DNA of 32,973 bases from SIG701 sp045539595 (GTDB taxonomy: Bacteria > Bacillota > Clostridia > Oscillospirales > CAG-272), in the NCBI GenBank assembly GCA_045539595.1, contig JAZQFQ010000010.1, positions 1 to 32,973 on the forward strand, written 5' to 3'. The translations under genes were made by a program, and so were the position numbers. Under the pieces are notes generated by a model. The model was not told the DNA's origin. It worked only from the letters and a program-made list of their open reading frames with translations, and did no database searches. Positions 30,730 to 32,973 of the stretch are shown piece after piece; positions within the stretch are counted from its first letter, which is position 1, and each line of letters begins with the position of its first letter.

Positions 30730-32103
30730 ATGACTTACGATCTGATCGTTATGGGCGGCGGCCCCGCTGGTTACAACGCCGCTGAACGTGCTGCGCACAG
30801 CGGCATGAAGACGCTTCTGTTTGAGGAGCGCGCATTGGGCGGTGTTTGCCTGAACGAAGGCTGCATCCCCACCAAGACCCTGCTCTACTCCGCAAAGATC
30901 CTGGACTACGCTCACCACGGTGAGGCGTACGGTGTTACCGTTACCGGCGCCACCTTGGATCACTCCAAGGTAATCGACCGCAAGAACAAGGTAGTTCACA
31001 CCCTGGTTTCCGGCGTTGGTGCCAAGATGAAAGGCGCCGGCGTTACCGTAGTAAACGGCACTGCATCCATCACCGGCAAGAATGCGGAAGGCTTCACCGT
31101 TGCCTGCAACGGCGAGACCTACACCGCCACCAAGCTGCTGATCTGCACCGGTTCCTCCGCGGCTGTTCCTCCGATTCCCGGTCTGAAGGAATCCGTTGAG
31201 GCCGGATTCGCTGTAACCAATCGTGAGATTCTGGATCTCCGCACTCCTCCCAAGCACATCGTTGTTGTGGGCGGCGGCGTAATCGGTCTGGAGATGGCTT
31301 CCTATTTCAACTCCATCGGTGCGGAAGTTACCGTTGTGGAGATGATGGACAAGATCGCCGGTCCTACCGACCGTGAGATCTCCGGCATCCTGCAGAAGAA
31401 CTACGCCAAGCGCGGCGTGAAATTTCTCCTCGGTGCCAAGGTTGCCGCTATCAACGGCAAGGCCGGTAACGGTACCGTTGAGTACGAGTTGAACGGCAAG
31501 AAGGAATCTCTGGCTTGCGATCTGGTTCTGGTCAGCGTAGGCAGACGTGCCCGCACCGCAGGCATCGGTCTGGAAACCGTTGGCGTTCTGATGGAGCGCG
31601 GCGCTATCGTTACCGATGAGTGCTCCCGCACCTCCGTTCCCGGCATCTGGGCTGCAGGCGACGTGAACGGCAAGAGCATGCTGGCACACACCGCTTACCG
31701 CGAAGGCGAAGTGGCTGTCAACAATATGCTTGGCAAGAAGGATCGTGTGGACTACCGCGCCATCCCCGCTGTAATCTACACCAATCCCGAAGTCGGCACT
31801 GTTGGCGAGACCAAAGAGTCTGCCGAGAAGGCCGGTATGAAGGTGACCGAACACACCATCAGCCTCCGTTACAGCGGCCGATACATCGCTGAAAACGAGG
31901 GCGGCGACGGTATCGTTAAGATCATCGTTGGCGAGCACCGCGAAATCGTTGGCGTACACATGATCGGTTCCTATGCATCCGAGATTATCTACGGCGCAGC
32001 CGCCATGGTTGCCAAAAAAGAGCGCGTGGACGATGTCCGCAAACTGGTATTCCCCCATCCCACCGTTTGCGAAGTTATCCGCGAAGAAATGTTCTCAATC
32101 TGA
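30730..32103 (+). CDS. lpdA: Dihydrolipoyl dehydrogenase (E3)
   Basis: Flavoprotein that reoxidises the lipoyl arm with NAD+. FAD-binding start MGGGPAGYNAAERAA near 8-22, redox disulfide C40/C45 in GGVCLNEGCIPTK, NAD-binding VVVGGGVIGLEMAS near 178-191, and IWAAGDVNGKSMLAHTAYREG near 303-323 for the second FAD contact. The C-terminal HPTVCE supplies the active-site His443 and Glu448 pair from the partner subunit. The 457-residue length is normal. AAGGAGG precedes the ATG. Confidence 0.96.
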   Translation: MTYDLIVMGGGPAGYNAAERAAHSGMKTLLFEERALGGVCLNEGCIPTKTLLYSAKILDYAHHGEAYGVTVTGATLDHSKVIDRKNKVVHTLVSGVGAKMKGAGVTVVNGTASITGKNAEGFTVACNGETYTATKLLICTGSSAAVPPIPGLKESVEAGFAVTNREILDLRTPPKHIVVVGGGVIGLEMASYFNSIGAEVTVVEMMDKIAGPTDREISGILQKNYAKRGVKFLLGAKVAAINGKAGNGTVEYELNGKKESLACDLVLVSVGRRARTAGIGLETVGVLMERGAIVTDECSRTSVPGIWAAGDVNGKSMLAHTAYREGEVAVNNMLGKKDRVDYRAIPAVIYTNPEVGTVGETKESAEKAGMKVTEHTISLRYSGRYIAENEGGDGIVKIIVGEHREIVGVHMIGSYASEIIYGAAAMVAKKERVDDVRKLVFPHPTVCEVIREEMFSI

Positions 32104-32135
32104 TTATTCTATATTTTATATAAGGAGTAAACGTT

Positions 32136-32973
32136 ATGCCTAAGAGTCAATACGTGGATCCCGGCAAAGTTTTCCAGCCCGGTTTTATCTCTTTCTCCGA
32201 TATTCCGGTCTGCCAGTACAAGAAAACTCTTGCTCAGGAAAAGAAAATCTATACTAAGGACGATTTCCTTCGCATCTATCGCGATATGAGAATCATCCGT
32301 GAGTTTGAGTCCATGCTCAACGACATCAAAGTCAAGAGCGAGTACAACGGCATCAAGTACAACAACCCCGGCCCGGCTCACCTGTCCATCGGTCAGGAAG
32401 CATCCGCAGTCGGTGAGGCGTACTGCCTGGACATCAACGACTACACCTTCGGCTCTCACCGCAGCCACGGCGAAATCCTGGCTAAGGGTCTGTCCTCCAT
32501 CCACAAGCTGACCGACGAAGAACTGTACGACATCATGAAGGAATTCTTTGATGGCGCTATTCTGAAGGTTGTGGAAGGCAGACAGGAAAAGCAGGGCGAT
32601 GTTCGCGATCTGGCGATCGACTTTCTGCTCTACGGTGCACTGGCTGAGATATTTGCCCGCACCACCGGCTTCAACCGCGGTCTGGGCGGATCCATGCACG
32701 CTTTCTTCATTCCCTTCGGTATTTTCCCGAACAACGCAATCGTTGGCGGCGCGGCTCCCGTTGCTTTGGGTGCTGCTCTCTACAAGCGCGCTAACCACAA
32801 GAAAGGCATCGTAGTTGCCAACTCCGGCGACGGTGCACTCGGTCGCGGTCCTGTTCTCGAGGCTCTCAACATGGCCAGCATGAGACAGATCACTGAGTTG
32901 TGGGGCATGGATGGCAAGTACTCCGATGAGGGTATGCCGATTTTGTTCAACGTATTCAACAACTTCTACGGCA
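32136..32973 (+). CDS. Thiamine-diphosphate 2-oxoacid dehydrogenase E1 (alpha-type), cut by window end
   Basis: The decarboxylating component of the complex; 279 residues are visible and the frame continues past the edge. AAGGAG is 7-8 bases before the ATG. It has an N-terminal extension of about 40 residues (PKSQYVDPGKVFQPGF...). Family blocks are RIYRDMRIIREFESML near 48-63, HLSIGQEASAVGEAY near 85-99, TFGSHRSHGEILAKG near 108-122, GLGGSMHAFF near 186-195, and the thiamine-diphosphate motif GDGALGRG...FNNFYG. Two segments look longer than in ordinary E1-alpha proteins: between SHG and GGSMH, and between GDG and the NN of the cofactor motif (41 residues). The E1-beta part is outside the window; an alpha-beta fusion is possible. 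The keto-acid substrate is not clear. Confidence 0.85.
   Translation, partial: MPKSQYVDPGKVFQPGFISFSDIPVCQYKKTLAQEKKIYTKDDFLRIYRDMRIIREFESMLNDIKVKSEYNGIKYNNPGPAHLSIGQEASAVGEAYCLDINDYTFGSHRSHGEILAKGLSSIHKLTDEELYDIMKEFFDGAILKVVEGRQEKQGDVRDLAIDFLLYGALAEIFARTTGFNRGLGGSMHAFFIPFGIFPNNAIVGGAAPVALGAALYKRANHKKGIVVANSGDGALGRGPVLEALNMASMRQITELWGMDGKYSDEGMPILFNVFNNFYG

Noticed and set aside
30568..32058. A 496-codon open frame opposite E3
   Set aside because: Shadow of the lpdA gene with strong codon bias; no motif.

Overview
The window looks like a chromosomal piece of a low-to-moderate GC Firmicute of class Clostridia, probably a gut lineage near Oscillospiraceae or Christensenellales. The support is spoVG and a DUF1540 protein, strong AAGGAG-type ribosome binding sites, TTGACA/TATAAT promoters with 17-base spacers, U-tailed hairpin terminators, a DeoR regulator, and the Firmicute-style order lepB-rbgA-rnhB-yraN. 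This placement is inferred from gene content; no 16S gene is present.

Layout. (1) 1-6017, plus strand: a MarR regulator (5' end cut by the window), a 4Fe-4S flavin enoate-reductase-like enzyme, both subunits of an aconitase-X-type dehydratase, and an acyl-CoA synthetase. The genes are tightly packed and read as one catabolic operon. (2) 6052-12995, mostly minus strand: a FAD oxidoreductase with a C-terminal Rieske domain, a FliB-like cysteine-cluster protein among small unknown and membrane proteins, a YdcF-type DUF218 protein, and divergent nadE on the plus strand. (3) 12996-14888: an accessory patch with a stem-loop element related to the tRNA 3' end, an AT-rich GNAT plus four-helix-bundle gene pair, an array of eight short hairpins, and tRNA-Trp. 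(4) 14889-22810: rpsT on the minus strand with a TTG start and a structured leader, then a plus-strand housekeeping run apgM-lepB-rbgA-rnhB-yraN-dipeptidase-thrC, then DUF1540 (minus) and a metallophosphoesterase (plus). (5) 22936-26324: tig, clpP, clpX, a protein-folding and quality-control block. (6) 26424-28363: spoVG (minus) and murC (plus). (7) 28566-32973: a DeoR regulator followed by a 2-oxoacid dehydrogenase complex in the order E2-E3-E1, with E1 cut by the window end.

The two most distinctive regions are the dehydratase/enoate-reductase/CoA-ligase operon at the left end and the hairpin array next to tRNA-Trp. The operon suggests a route that dehydrates a hydroxy acid, reduces the resulting double bond and activates the product to a CoA thioester; the substrate cannot be read from sequence. 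Beside the array, a 21-base near-copy of the tRNA 3' end marks the far side of the small AT-rich gene pair.
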